Under the pieces are notes generated by a model. The model did not search any database and was not told the DNA's origin. It worked only from the letters and a program-made list of their open reading frames with translations. Below, in pieces: positions 1 through 7,040 of a stretch of DNA of 13,086 bases. The stretch lies in assembly GCA_025362825.1 (NCBI GenBank), contig JANYFF010000008.1:1-13086 (forward strand), in the 5' to 3' direction. How positions within the stretch are numbered: the first letter of the stretch is position 1; the number at the start of each line of letters is the position of its first letter. The DNA is from Polaromonas sp. (lineage in GTDB: Bacteria > Pseudomonadota > Gammaproteobacteria > Burkholderiales > Burkholderiaceae_C). Made by a program: the position numbers and the translations under genes.

Positions 1-999
1 TGGTACGGCAATCAGCATTGTGCTGTACATGAAGAACAACTGGCCGGTGACCGGCATGCCGCTGGTAAACATATGGTGCGCCCAAACCACGAAACTCAAA
101 ATCGCGATAGAGCCAGTGGCATAGACCATCGAGGCATAACCGAAGAGGCGCTTGCGCGAAAATGCCGGAATCACCTGACTGATGATGCCGAAAGCCGGCA
201 AGATCATGATGTACACCTCGGGGTGACCGAAGAACCAAAAAATGTGCTGGTACATGACGGGGTCACCGCCGCCAGCCGGGTTAAAGAAGCTGGTGCCAAA
301 GTGGCGGTCTGTCAGCGTCATGGTGATGGCACCCGCCAGCACGGGCATCACGGCGATCAGCAGGTAAGCGGTGATAAGCCAGGTCCAGCAGAACATCGGC
401 ATTTTCATCAGCGTCATGCCCGGCGCGCGCATGTTCAGGATGGTCACGATGATGTTGATCGAGCCCATGATGGACGATGCGCCCAGAATGTGCAGGGCAA
501 AAATGCCGGAGTCCATGGATGGGCCCATCTGCAGCGTCAGCGGCGCGTAGAGCGTCCAGCCTGCAGCAGGTGCGCCGCCAGGCAGGAAGAACGAAGTGCC
601 CAGCATCAGGCCTGCAGGAATCATCAGCCAGAAGCTGAAGTTGTTCATACGGGCAAAAGCCATGTCGGCCGCGCCGATTTGCAGCGGGATCATCCAGTTT
701 GCAAAGCCCACAAAGGCCGGCATGATGGCGCCGAACACCATGATCAAGCCGTGCATGGTGGTCAGCTGGTTGAACAACTCCGGGTTCACAAGCTGCAAGC
801 CAGGCTGGAACAGTTCAGCGCGAATCAGCAATGCCAGCACGCCGCCGAACATCAGCATGAAAAAGCTGAACAGCAGGTACAGCGTGCCAATGTCTTTGTG
901 ATTCGTTGCGAACACCCAGCGACGCCAGCCCGTGGGCGCGTGGTCGTGGTGATCATGCTCGTCGTGTGCGTGATCGTGATGGTCTAGAACTGCACTCAT
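1..999 (-). CDS. ctaD: Cytochrome c oxidase subunit I (ctaD/coxA), C-terminus outside window
   Basis: This is the N-terminal 333 residues of the haem-copper oxidase catalytic subunit, an inner-membrane protein that reduces O2 to water and pumps protons. Visible landmarks are the low-spin haem ligand His83 in TTMHG, the CuB ligand His259 and the cross-linked Tyr263 in GHPEVY, and the CuB pair His308-His309 in WAHHMF. The later haem ligands lie beyond the left edge. Several hydrophobic helices are evident. The ATG at 999 is preceded by AAAGGAAG, a good ribosome binding site. Residues 7-20 are a His/Asp-rich tail (nine His) ahead of the conserved GWRRWVFATNHKDIG region. It lies 116 bp downstream of ctaC on the same strand and is presumably cotranscribed. 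A small dyad, GGCTAA-N7-TTAGCC (1016-1034), sits just ahead of its ribosome binding site and is of unknown significance. The family assignment is secure. Confidence 0.97.
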   Translation of the reverse strand, partial: MSAVLDHHDHAHDEHDHHDHAPTGWRRWVFATNHKDIGTLYLLFSFFMLMFGGVLALLIRAELFQPGLQLVNPELFNQLTTMHGLIMVFGAIMPAFVGFANWMIPLQIGAADMAFARMNNFSFWLMIPAGLMLGTSFFLPGGAPAAGWTLYAPLTLQMGPSMDSGIFALHILGASSIMGSINIIVTILNMRAPGMTLMKMPMFCWTWLITAYLLIAVMPVLAGAITMTLTDRHFGTSFFNPAGGGDPVMYQHIFWFFGHPEVYIMILPAFGIISQVIPAFSRKRLFGYASMVYATGSIAILSFVVWAHHMFTSGMPVTGQLFFMYSTMLIAVP

Positions 1000-1115
1000 C
1001 TTGGCTTCCTTTGGTGGCTAATACAGATTTAGCCGGTAACTTTGTCTTGTGCCAGGCAGGATGGCCGGGCGCTTCAATGCGGGGATCGTGGGGCTGGAGG
1101 CGTTTTCAGGCTTGC

Positions 1116-2318
1116 TTATTTGCGTGCTGCCAGGATTTCTGATGGCTGCACCAGCTGTCCGGTCTGGTTTGACCAGTTGTTCTTGGTATACGTGATAACA
1201 GCAGCAATATCGGTGTCGCTCAGGGCTTTCCAGGAAGGCATCGCACCACCGGCTGCTCCGTTGAGGAGCTTCATGATCTGCTGGCTGTGGTCTGCCGCCA
1301 GCACGACAGCAGAGCCATCGAGTGGCTTGATCGGGCCGGCGCCCTTGCCGTTTGGCTGGTGGCAGGCCGCGCAGTTGGCACCATAGACTTTTTCACCACG
1401 CGCCTTGAGGTCTACCAGCGTCCAGACTTTGGAAGGATCATCCGCCTTGGCAGCAGCTTCCTTGCTCTTGACAGCAACCCATGCGGTGTAGTCAGCAGCA
1501 GAAACCACCTTCACGTGGATGGGCATGTAGGCGTGCTCCTTGCCGCACAGTTCCTGGCACTGGCCGTGATAGTCGCCAATTTTCTCAGCACGAAACCAGG
1601 TGTCCCGCACAAAACCGGGAATCGCATCCTGCTTGATGCCCAGCGAATTGACGGCGAACGCGTGAATCACGTCGTTGGCAGTGGTGATGATGCGGATTTT
1701 CTTGTTGACCGGAACCACCATCGGGTTGTCCACCTTGAACAGGTAGTCATCAGGCTCTTCGCCTTTCTTAGGGCCGCCGTTGTTGGACATTTCGCGCTGG
1801 GCGTTGTCGAGGGTGGAGACAAAACCGATGCCCTCGCCTTCACCCTTGACGTAGTCATAGCCCCATTTCCACTGCATGCCGGTGGTCTTGATGGTGATAT
1901 CGGCGCCAGTAGTATCTTTTTGCGCCACGAGTACTTTGGTAGCCGGCAGAACCATGGCAATGACGATCAGAAAGGGAACAATCGTCCAGGCGATTTCAAC
2001 CAGCGTTGATTCGTGGAAATTGGCAGCCTTGTGGCCGACGGATTTGCGGTGCTTGAGGATCGAATAGAACATCACACCGAACACGGCCACGAAAATCACG
2101 ATGCAGATGATCATGACGAACCAGTGCAGCCAGTGCTGCTCCTCGGCGATTTTGGTGACAGCAGGGTGCAGATTGAGCTGACGGACAGCGGGGCCACCAG
2201 GCAAATCATTGACGGCATAAGCAGCTGTGCTGACCCAGGCGGCTACAGATCCCAAAATGGCGCCCGCATGCTGCGTACCAAGCCGTGTCATTTTGCTCAT
2301 GGTTTTACTTACGTTCAT
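1116..2318 (-). CDS. ctaC: Cytochrome c oxidase subunit II with fused C-terminal cytochrome c domain (ctaC/coxB)
   Basis: Subunit II of an aa3/caa3-type oxidase takes electrons from cytochrome c through the CuA centre and passes them to subunit I. The 400-residue protein starts with a signal-like hydrophobic stretch (about 17-36). Two transmembrane helices follow (about 65-88 and 108-128), then a periplasmic cupredoxin domain. CuA ligands are His219, Cys254, Glu256, Cys258, His262 and Met265 (CQELCGKEHAYM). A Lys/Ala linker leads to a cytochrome c domain with Cys316-x2-Cys319-His320 and probable axial Met360, so this is the version with a covalently tethered haem c. The ATG at 2318 has GAAG eight bases upstream. 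A second ATG six codons in is a less likely start. It precedes ctaD and appears to have its own promoter (-10 at 2365-2370). Confidence 0.97.
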   Translation of the reverse strand: MNVSKTMSKMTRLGTQHAGAILGSVAAWVSTAAYAVNDLPGGPAVRQLNLHPAVTKIAEEQHWLHWFVMIICIVIFVAVFGVMFYSILKHRKSVGHKAANFHESTLVEIAWTIVPFLIVIAMVLPATKVLVAQKDTTGADITIKTTGMQWKWGYDYVKGEGEGIGFVSTLDNAQREMSNNGGPKKGEEPDDYLFKVDNPMVVPVNKKIRIITTANDVIHAFAVNSLGIKQDAIPGFVRDTWFRAEKIGDYHGQCQELCGKEHAYMPIHVKVVSAADYTAWVAVKSKEAAAKADDPSKVWTLVDLKARGEKVYGANCAACHQPNGKGAGPIKPLDGSAVVLAADHSQQIMKLLNGAAGGAMPSWKALSDTDIAAVITYTKNNWSNQTGQLVQPSEILAARK

Positions 2319-2364
2319 CGTGATTACTTCTATTGCTTCAATTAACGACCGAATTAACCTGCTG

Positions 2365-2370
2365 ATTATA
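2365..2370 (-). promoter_or_regulatory. Predicted -10 box for ctaC
   Basis: A perfect TATAAT reads on the minus strand in the 132-bp gap between the DUF2244 gene and ctaC. Transcription would start near 2358, giving a leader of about 40 nt. No convincing -35 hexamer sits 16-18 bp upstream, so an activator may be needed, or the match may be chance. Confidence 0.45.
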
Positions 2371-2450
2371 AAGTTAGCGATGGGCGGTTTCGCCAGAACC
2401 TGTCTTTTCAGGCACCTTGGCGAGGTTTTGCAACCGGCCTTTTGACTTTT

Positions 2451-2966
2451 TCAGCAACCTCGCACAGCAAAGCGGATCTCACGCGCCAGCGCTGGCCTGA
2501 GCTCCGGGCGCAGATGCCGCCCCACCCTTATCGACCGGCCCTGGCCGGAAACTTCTATCAATGAACCATCACCGCTTCGGGGCTCGACGCGAACCCATTC
2601 GCGGCTGAATGCCTCACGTTGCGTGCGGCCCGCCGACTCCAGCTCGACGACCAGTTGGCCGCCCTGCAGCGAAATTTTTTCACCATCGCGGGCATGGCGT
2701 GCATACATCACAAATGCCGCGCCTACTGCCAGCAGCTCAGCCCAAGCGAAGGGCATCACAAGCGTGGCACCCTGGACCCAGAAGAAAGTAGCGATGCCCA
2801 GCGAAACCACGCACAGGGATGCGTACAGGCCCACCAGCTGGGCCGGTGTCACGGAGCAGTTACGCTTTAAAAGCCATTGCACGTCATGGTGAAAATCGGC
2901 ACCGGAAGCTGGCACAGCAGCCAGGCGAAAAGGCAAAGGGTTGGAAGTGGACTCAGGGTGCGACAC
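2451..2966 (-). CDS. DUF2244 family membrane protein
   Basis: This is a small inner-membrane protein of the DUF2244 family, which has no established biochemical role but often lies beside cytochrome oxidase genes, as here immediately upstream of ctaC. The core runs from FHHDVQWLLKRNCS through two hydrophobic helices (LVGLYASLCVVSLGIATFFW and a second around FAWAELLAVGAAFVMY). A soluble C-terminal half follows with the typical WVRVEP and SGQGRSIRVGRHLRPELR segments. The frame is open back to a GTG at 3032. I chose the GTG at 2966 because a consensus TATAAT at 3039-3044 would put the transcript start at about 3032, leaving no leader for the longer form. The shorter form begins a few residues before the conserved FRLAAVPASGADFHH segment. 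Neither start has a strong ribosome binding site. Family assignment is firm; the start is not. Confidence 0.85.
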   Translation of the reverse strand: MSHPESTSNPLPFRLAAVPASGADFHHDVQWLLKRNCSVTPAQLVGLYASLCVVSLGIATFFWVQGATLVMPFAWAELLAVGAAFVMYARHARDGEKISLQGGQLVVELESAGRTQREAFSREWVRVEPRSGDGSLIEVSGQGRSIRVGRHLRPELRPALAREIRFAVRGC

Positions 2967-3038
2967 GAGGTGACACTCAAAAAAGCAAGCTGCCAAGGCA
3001 GCCTGAGGCGCGGGAACATGCCCGAAATTCACACATGA

Positions 3039-3044
3039 ATTATA
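3039..3044 (-). promoter_or_regulatory. Predicted -10 box for the DUF2244 gene
   Basis: A perfect TATAAT on the minus strand sits in the 3033-3100 gap, placing a start site near 3032. No good -35 hexamer is visible at standard spacing. The position bears on the choice of start codon for the downstream gene. Confidence 0.45.
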
Positions 3045-3100
3045 ACGGGACTGTCCTGGAAATGCCTGTCATTTACGCGTTAACCTGTTGGCAAACGGGC

Positions 3101-4024
3101 TCAGGGCAGTAACTTGTCCCGCGCCGGGTCTCCGGGCCTGGTCTTGAGCATGTTGCGCATGTCTTCCACGGATATCGAACTAAGCGGATCAATCCGGAAT
3201 TTGGGCTGCGGCTTCAGCGCGTGACCATAGATCACCTCAAAGGTAAGTGACAGCCGGCCATCATCGCCTTTGACGAGGTGCTGTGCCAGTGCTGCTTCAA
3301 GCTGTGCCCGCCAGGCCCGGCCACGCAGGCCGGCAAACCGTGCAGGATGGAAGTTTCGGCCCAATTCGCCCAGCTCCTGCAAAAGTCTTTCGGGGCTCGC
3401 GTAGGTCAGCGTGATGCGTTCCATGTCCATCACTGGCTCGGCAAAGCCGGCCTGCACCAGCATGTCGCCCCAGTCGTGCATGTCCGTCAGGTCGTGGCCG
3501 GCAGGCGGCCACCCAAGCTGCCGGTAAACCTCGCGCAGCTCAATCGCGGTGTCGGGACCCAGACAGGAAAACATCAGGAAGCCATTGACCTTCAGCGCCT
3601 TGAACCACTGCGCCAGCAAGGGCTGCGGGTCAGCCGATTCGTGCAGCACCATGTTGGCCCAGAGCATGTCCACGCTGGCTGATGGCGGGTTTTCAAAACG
3701 GGTTTGCCCGCGGGTCCATCCGGTTGGGTTCCACCACGACTTTGCTATCTTATTTATAGCTGCATGCGCCCGCTTTTCGGGGGATTCGGCAACAAAACAT
3801 GCTGATTTTGGATATTTCAGGGCAAGTTGGGCATGCGCCTTCAGCCCGCCGCGAACGGCGCCCCAGTGCGCCCACGCTGCGGGCTGCAATTTGATCCACT
3901 GCAACCTGTCCTGCATGCGGCTGGCCACTTCCTCGTGCAGCCAGGGCGATACCAGTGGCGCCACGTTTTGCCAGCGCGCCACCGCAATCGGGTCCAGGGT
4001 GGGCGGTCGTTGGTTACTGGTCAT
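3101..4024 (-). CDS. BioC/NDUFAF5-like methyltransferase homologue with degenerate SAM motif I
   Basis: This 307-residue protein has a C-terminal two thirds that follows the BioC/NDUFAF5 branch of class I SAM methyltransferases. It has a beta4-like segment ASVDMLWANMVLHE (115-129), then KALKVNGFLMFSCLGPDT (142-159) with the IELREVY run, then DMHDWGDMLVQAGFAEPVMDME (181-202) and ITLTYASPE (204-212). BioC methylates malonyl-ACP to start pimelate synthesis; NDUFAF5 is a mitochondrial complex I assembly hydroxylase. The expected glycine-rich SAM loop of the form E/D-x-G-x-G-x-G is absent. In its place is the region WAHWGAVRGGLKAH (51-64). Residues about 86-96 are encoded by a short palindromic element. 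It diverges from comF by 52 bp, and the minus strand carries TATACT at 4064-4069. No biotin genes are present here, so a true BioC role is unproven and catalytic activity is doubtful. Confidence 0.75.
   Translation of the reverse strand: MTSNQRPPTLDPIAVARWQNVAPLVSPWLHEEVASRMQDRLQWIKLQPAAWAHWGAVRGGLKAHAQLALKYPKSACFVAESPEKRAHAAINKIAKSWWNPTGWTRGQTRFENPPSASVDMLWANMVLHESADPQPLLAQWFKALKVNGFLMFSCLGPDTAIELREVYRQLGWPPAGHDLTDMHDWGDMLVQAGFAEPVMDMERITLTYASPERLLQELGELGRNFHPARFAGLRGRAWRAQLEAALAQHLVKGDDGRLSLTFEVIYGHALKPQPKFRIDPLSSISVEDMRNMLKTRPGDPARDKLLP
3744..3760 (+). repeat. Intragenic palindromic element GCTAT-N7-ATAGC, copy A
   Basis: The element has five-base perfect arms around a seven-base AT-rich loop, followed by TGCATGCGCCC, all inside the BioC-like gene. 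On the coding strand it is read as R-A-H-A-A-I-N-K-I-A (about residues 85-94). A second copy with the same arms lies at 12720-12736. Its AT-rich core stands out from the surrounding GC-rich coding sequence. Confidence 0.6.
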
Positions 4025-4063
4025 TTAGGTATGGGGGAAGGCTGTTGCCGGATTCGGTACGCG

Positions 4064-4071
4064 AGTATATT
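4064..4071. promoter_or_regulatory. Overlapping divergent -10 boxes between the BioC-like gene and comF
   Basis: TATATT (4066-4071) reads toward comF and TATACT (4069-4064 on the minus strand) reads toward the BioC-like gene, so the two boxes share bases. For comF the start site would fall at about 4078, on top of its GTG start. -35 matches are weak on both strands. Confidence 0.35.
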
Positions 4072-4076
4072 GAGTT

Positions 4077-4844
4077 GTGTCCCAGAGTCTCTTCAAATCC
4101 TCCTTCACCCTTCCCCTGCGATGGCCAGCCCTGGCCAGCCAGTGCGCGGTATGCCACAGCTGGCCGGCCCACCAGGTCTGCGGGCCCTGCGTGGCGCGCT
4201 TTTCACCCCAGCTGGCATGTTGCGAAACCTGCGCCATCGCGCTTCCTGAAGACCTGTCCATAGGCTTGAGAAACGCTCAAAGCCGCTGCCTTGACTGCAT
4301 CAGGCGGCCGCCGCCGCTGGATGCCGCACTCGCGGTTGTGCAATATATTTACCCTTGGTCCAGCCTAGTGACACGCTACAAATTTGGTGACCACCCCGGC
4401 TGGGCGGCTTTTTTTGCCGGGCTGATGCTGGGCAGCCCGAGTGTCCGCCAGGCGCTCAACAGCTTGCAGACGGGCGACCTGATCGTGCCGGTGCCGCTGT
4501 CGGCCGCGCGCATGGAGTCACGCGGCTTTAACCAGGCCTGGGAGCTGGCCAGCGCGTTGGCAAAACAGTCGGGCAGCGCCGGCAACTCCGACGCCAAGCT
4601 GCTATTGCGTGTGAGGGACACCCGGCCGCAGACAGAACTGGCGCGAGAGGCCCGCATGGCCAATGTCAAGGGGGCTTTTCAGGTTGATCCGTTGCGGCTG
4701 ACGTTGCTAACGGGGCGGCGTGTCGTGCTGGTCGACGATGTGATGACGAGTGGCGCTTCGCTGTTTGCGGCGGCAGCGGCGCTGCGCCAGGCCGGGGCAG
4801 CCCATATCACGGGCATGGTGCTGGCGCGCACCCCGGCCAGCTGA
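4077..4844 (+). CDS. comF: ComF family phosphoribosyltransferase-like protein
   Basis: The ComF family is linked to DNA uptake and to processing of incoming single-stranded DNA. It combines an N-terminal zinc-ribbon-like region with a type I phosphoribosyltransferase fold. In this 255-residue protein the cysteines are Cys23-x2-Cys26, Cys35-x2-Cys38, Cys48/49-x-Cys52 and Cys71-x2-Cys74. The segment IVPVPLSAARMESRGFNQA (136-154) and the PRPP-binding loop VVLVDDVMTSGASL (216-229) are both typical. The start is GTG at 4077: the frame is closed by a TGA at 4071, and no ATG follows in the early region. No good ribosome binding site precedes it. The length is usual for the family. The gene ends 15 bp from the convergent lysR stop at 4860, with no clear terminator between. 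Confidence 0.93.
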   Translation: MSQSLFKSSFTLPLRWPALASQCAVCHSWPAHQVCGPCVARFSPQLACCETCAIALPEDLSIGLRNAQSRCLDCIRRPPPLDAALAVVQYIYPWSSLVTRYKFGDHPGWAAFFAGLMLGSPSVRQALNSLQTGDLIVPVPLSAARMESRGFNQAWELASALAKQSGSAGNSDAKLLLRVRDTRPQTELAREARMANVKGAFQVDPLRLTLLTGRRVVLVDDVMTSGASLFAAAAALRQAGAAHITGMVLARTPAS

Positions 4845-4859
4845 CGCCGGTTACAGCGG

Positions 4860-5777
4860 CTATGGTTTCAGGCGCCCGGCAAGTGCCTTTAGCTCCTGTG
4901 TTGCCAGCCCCAGCATGGCTTTGGCCTCGCTGTTTTGCAGCCAGGTCTTGCGGCAGACCACCGCCATCTGACTGGTGTACGACGACGCTGCCAGTTGCCT
5001 AAACACCACATGCGGGTTGCCTTGCAGCGCCAGCGATGCCGGTACGATCGCCACCCCCAAGCCGATGCCGACCATGGCCAGCACATTGACGAACTGGCCA
5101 GCTTCGTGGCGCACATTCGGGCTGAAGCCAGCCTCCATGCACAAGGCCACCGTGCGGTCAAAGTAGGCCGGGCCCTGATAGCGCGAAAACGCCACAAACT
5201 CTGCATGCTTCACGCTTTTCAGGGCCATGGTGCCACGCTCACCGGCCAGCGGGTGGCTGGCTGGCAGCGCCAGGCAATAGGGGTCAGGCACCTGGATCGC
5301 AACGTGCCAGTGCGCATCATCCTCGATAGGCTCAGCCGGCCGTGTCAGTGCCACATCAATTTCGTCATTGCGCAGCGCATTGAGCTGCTGCGAGTTGATC
5401 ATTTCCCGCACCTGCAACTGCAGGGTCGAGCCGCTGTCCCGCATGCGCTGCAGCAGGCCAGGCAACAGCGAATGGGTCGCCGAAGGCACCAGCCCGATCC
5501 GTACGCTGCGCGGTTTTTCGCCTTCGGCGCGCGCATGTACAGTCGCCAGCTGCACCCGCGCCAGGATGGCCCTGGCGTCCTCCAGAAACGCCAGGCCTGC
5601 GGCGGTCAGCTGCACGCCGCGCGGCACCCGTACCAGCAGCTGTGCGCCAACTTCTTCTTCCAGCTGCTTGATCTGGGTGGAGAGCGCGGGTTGCGCGATG
5701 AACAGCTTCTGTGCGGCCCGGCTAACACTGCCCTGCTCGGCCACCGATACGAAATAGCGTAAATGCCGCAACTCCAT
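4860..5777 (-). CDS. LysR-type transcriptional regulator, divergent from adh
   Basis: This is a 305-residue LysR regulator. The winged helix-turn-helix occupies about residues 1-60 (ELRHLRYFVSVAEQGSVSRA and AAQKLFIAQPALSTQIKQLE). A linker helix and two-lobed effector-binding domain follow from about residue 92 (RSVRIGLVPSATHSLLPGLL). The frame is open to 5903, but the ATG at 5777 is preceded by AAAGGAG at ideal spacing and matches the family's usual N-terminus, so the upstream 42 codons are not part of the gene. It diverges from the alcohol dehydrogenase gene across 137 bp holding a LysR-type box (5812-5826), so it most likely controls that gene and the Bug receptor, and probably itself. The effector is unknown; a substrate of the dehydrogenase or a ligand of the receptor is a reasonable guess. 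Confidence 0.95.
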   Translation of the reverse strand: MELRHLRYFVSVAEQGSVSRAAQKLFIAQPALSTQIKQLEEEVGAQLLVRVPRGVQLTAAGLAFLEDARAILARVQLATVHARAEGEKPRSVRIGLVPSATHSLLPGLLQRMRDSGSTLQLQVREMINSQQLNALRNDEIDVALTRPAEPIEDDAHWHVAIQVPDPYCLALPASHPLAGERGTMALKSVKHAEFVAFSRYQGPAYFDRTVALCMEAGFSPNVRHEAGQFVNVLAMVGIGLGVAIVPASLALQGNPHVVFRQLAASSYTSQMAVVCRKTWLQNSEAKAMLGLATQELKALAGRLKP

Positions 5778-5811
5778 CGCCGCTCCTTTGCTTTGCCAAT
5801 GATGCCAGTCT

Positions 5812-5826
5812 ATAGTTTTAAAGTAT
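5812..5826. promoter_or_regulatory. LysR-type binding box ATAG-N7-GTAT
   Basis: This imperfect dyad of the T-N11-A type (T5813, A5825) resembles the ATAC-N7-GTAT box known for the CatM/BenM branch, with one mismatch. Its centre lies about 65 bp upstream of the predicted adh start site near 5884, the classical position for the LysR recognition site. It also lies just upstream of lysR, which fits autoregulation. Confidence 0.55.
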
Positions 5827-5848
5827 GCCTTGCATATCCAATCGATCT

Positions 5849-5877
5849 TTGACCTATGGTTCACGCGATTGCAAAAT
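5849..5877 (+). promoter_or_regulatory. Predicted promoter of adh (TTGACC-17-CAAAAT)
   Basis: A five-of-six -35 box at 5849-5854 and a four-of-six -10 box at 5872-5877 are separated by 17 bp. The predicted start near 5884 leaves a leader of about 31 nt. A weak -10 is what one expects for a promoter activated by a LysR protein. Confidence 0.5.
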
Positions 5878-5914
5878 TGGCGCATTCCATCAACGACGCT
5901 CAAGGTCCATCGCC

Positions 5915-6964
5915 ATGCAAGCCCTTCGAAAAACCCGGGTCGGTCCCGGCCTGCAGCTACAAAGCATCACCGAACCCCCTGCCCCAAGCGCTGGCCAGGT
6001 ACTGCTGAAGGTGCACTCCACCGGCGTTTGCGGTACCGACCTGCACATTGATGCCTGGACGGCGAGCTACCACTTTCTGGAAAAAGCCCTGCCTGTCACC
6101 GTCGGCCATGAGTTCAGCGGAGAAGTTGCAAGTTGCGGCCCCGGCGTTGAAGGCCTGCTGCCCGGCATGCTGGTGGCCGTGCGTCCTTCCACCGTTTGCG
6201 GCCAGTGTGCCGCCTGCCTGAAGCAGGACTTTGATGCCTGCACCCAGCGGCGCGGCATTGGCGTGATGCTGGACGGCGGTTTTGCATCCTGGGTAGTGGT
6301 GCCGGCCCGCAACTGCCTGCCTGTGCCCGCCGAAGTGCCCGCCGTGGTGGCCTCGCTGGCGGAACCGCTGACCGTCAGCCACGAAGCCGTGCGCACCGGC
6401 GGCGTCAAGGCCGGTGACCGCGTGCTGGTACTGGGCCCGGGCAACATTGGCCAGGGCATTGCACTGTTTGCCCGTGCCGCCGGTGCGGCGCAGGTGGTGG
6501 TGGCCGGCCACAACGATGCACCGCGCTTTGATGTGCTCAGGCAAATGGGCTTCACCGATTTGCTGGATTTTTCAGAAGTGCCCATGGAAGAGGCATTGGC
6601 ACCGTATCTGGCGCAGGGCAAATTTGACGTGGTGATCGAGGCGACGGGCGACGCGGCGGTGATACAGCCGGCGATGTCGGCGCTCAAGCTGCACGGCGTG
6701 CTGGTCATCACCGGCATCCATTCGAAGCCCGTGCCGATTGACCTGACGGCATTGGTGCGCAACCACCAGCAGTTGCGCGGCTCTTACCGTGCGCCAGAGG
6801 CGAACTGGCCCGTCGTGCTGGAATTCATGCGGCAAAACCATGCCACACTGCAGCACATGATCACCCACCGCCTGCCGATGTCACAGGCGCTGCAAGGCTT
6901 TGCGCTGGCCCGCAACAAGCAAGCCACCAAGGTAGTGGTCCAGCCCTGGCTTGAGACCGCCTAA
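5915..6964 (+). CDS. Zinc-dependent medium-chain alcohol/polyol dehydrogenase
   Basis: This 349-residue MDR-superfamily enzyme should oxidise an alcohol or polyol with NAD(P). Catalytic zinc ligands are Cys39 (GVCGTD), His65-Glu66 (GHEFSG) and probably Glu150. The structural zinc lobe has Cys95, Cys98, Cys101 and Cys109. The Rossmann motif is GPGNIGQG (174-181). The overall plan is closest to the threonine/sorbitol/idonate dehydrogenase group, but the substrate cannot be read from sequence. The residue after beta2 (AGHNDAPRF, 197-205) is not the clean Asp/Glu expected of a strict NAD enzyme, so coenzyme preference is open. The frame extends upstream to 5825. The ATG at 5915 is preferred because it has AAGG nine bases upstream and begins right at the family N-terminus. 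It is the first gene after the LysR box and is followed by the Bug receptor 76 bp downstream. Confidence 0.94.
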   Translation: MQALRKTRVGPGLQLQSITEPPAPSAGQVLLKVHSTGVCGTDLHIDAWTASYHFLEKALPVTVGHEFSGEVASCGPGVEGLLPGMLVAVRPSTVCGQCAACLKQDFDACTQRRGIGVMLDGGFASWVVVPARNCLPVPAEVPAVVASLAEPLTVSHEAVRTGGVKAGDRVLVLGPGNIGQGIALFARAAGAAQVVVAGHNDAPRFDVLRQMGFTDLLDFSEVPMEEALAPYLAQGKFDVVIEATGDAAVIQPAMSALKLHGVLVITGIHSKPVPIDLTALVRNHQQLRGSYRAPEANWPVVLEFMRQNHATLQHMITHRLPMSQALQGFALARNKQATKVVVQPWLETA

Positions 6965-7040
6965 AGCATCAATGGATGCGCGCCAGGCACCCCTTCAAAA
7001 ACTCCCTTCAATATCCACACCACCCCTTCGGAGACACTGC

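Noticed and set aside
73..987. Long plus-strand reading frame of 304 codons rich in His, Arg, Gln
   Set aside because: It is antisense to ctaD, whose haem and copper ligands are all in place. Its composition is that of a reverse-complement shadow, and no family is recognisable.
1016..1034. Dyad GGCTAA-N7-TTAGCC before ctaD as a possible terminator
   Set aside because: Only six base pairs, no T-run in the ctaC to ctaD direction, and it would interrupt an expected cotranscript. Kept only as a note in the ctaD entry.
4935..5762. Plus-strand frame of 275 codons opposite lysR
   Set aside because: His/Arg/Gln-rich antisense shadow of a clear LysR gene.
5778..5903. N-terminal extension of the first LysR protein
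   Set aside because: The ATG at 5777 has an AAAGGAG site and the family N-terminus, while the extension would cover the promoter and LysR box.
5825..5914. Upstream extension of the alcohol dehydrogenase
   Set aside because: It would start upstream of the predicted promoter and adds residues not seen in the MDR family N-terminus.
6951..7040. Upstream extension of the Bug receptor
   Set aside because: It would bury the signal peptide behind 30 residues without homology, and the ATG at 7041 has GGAG upstream.
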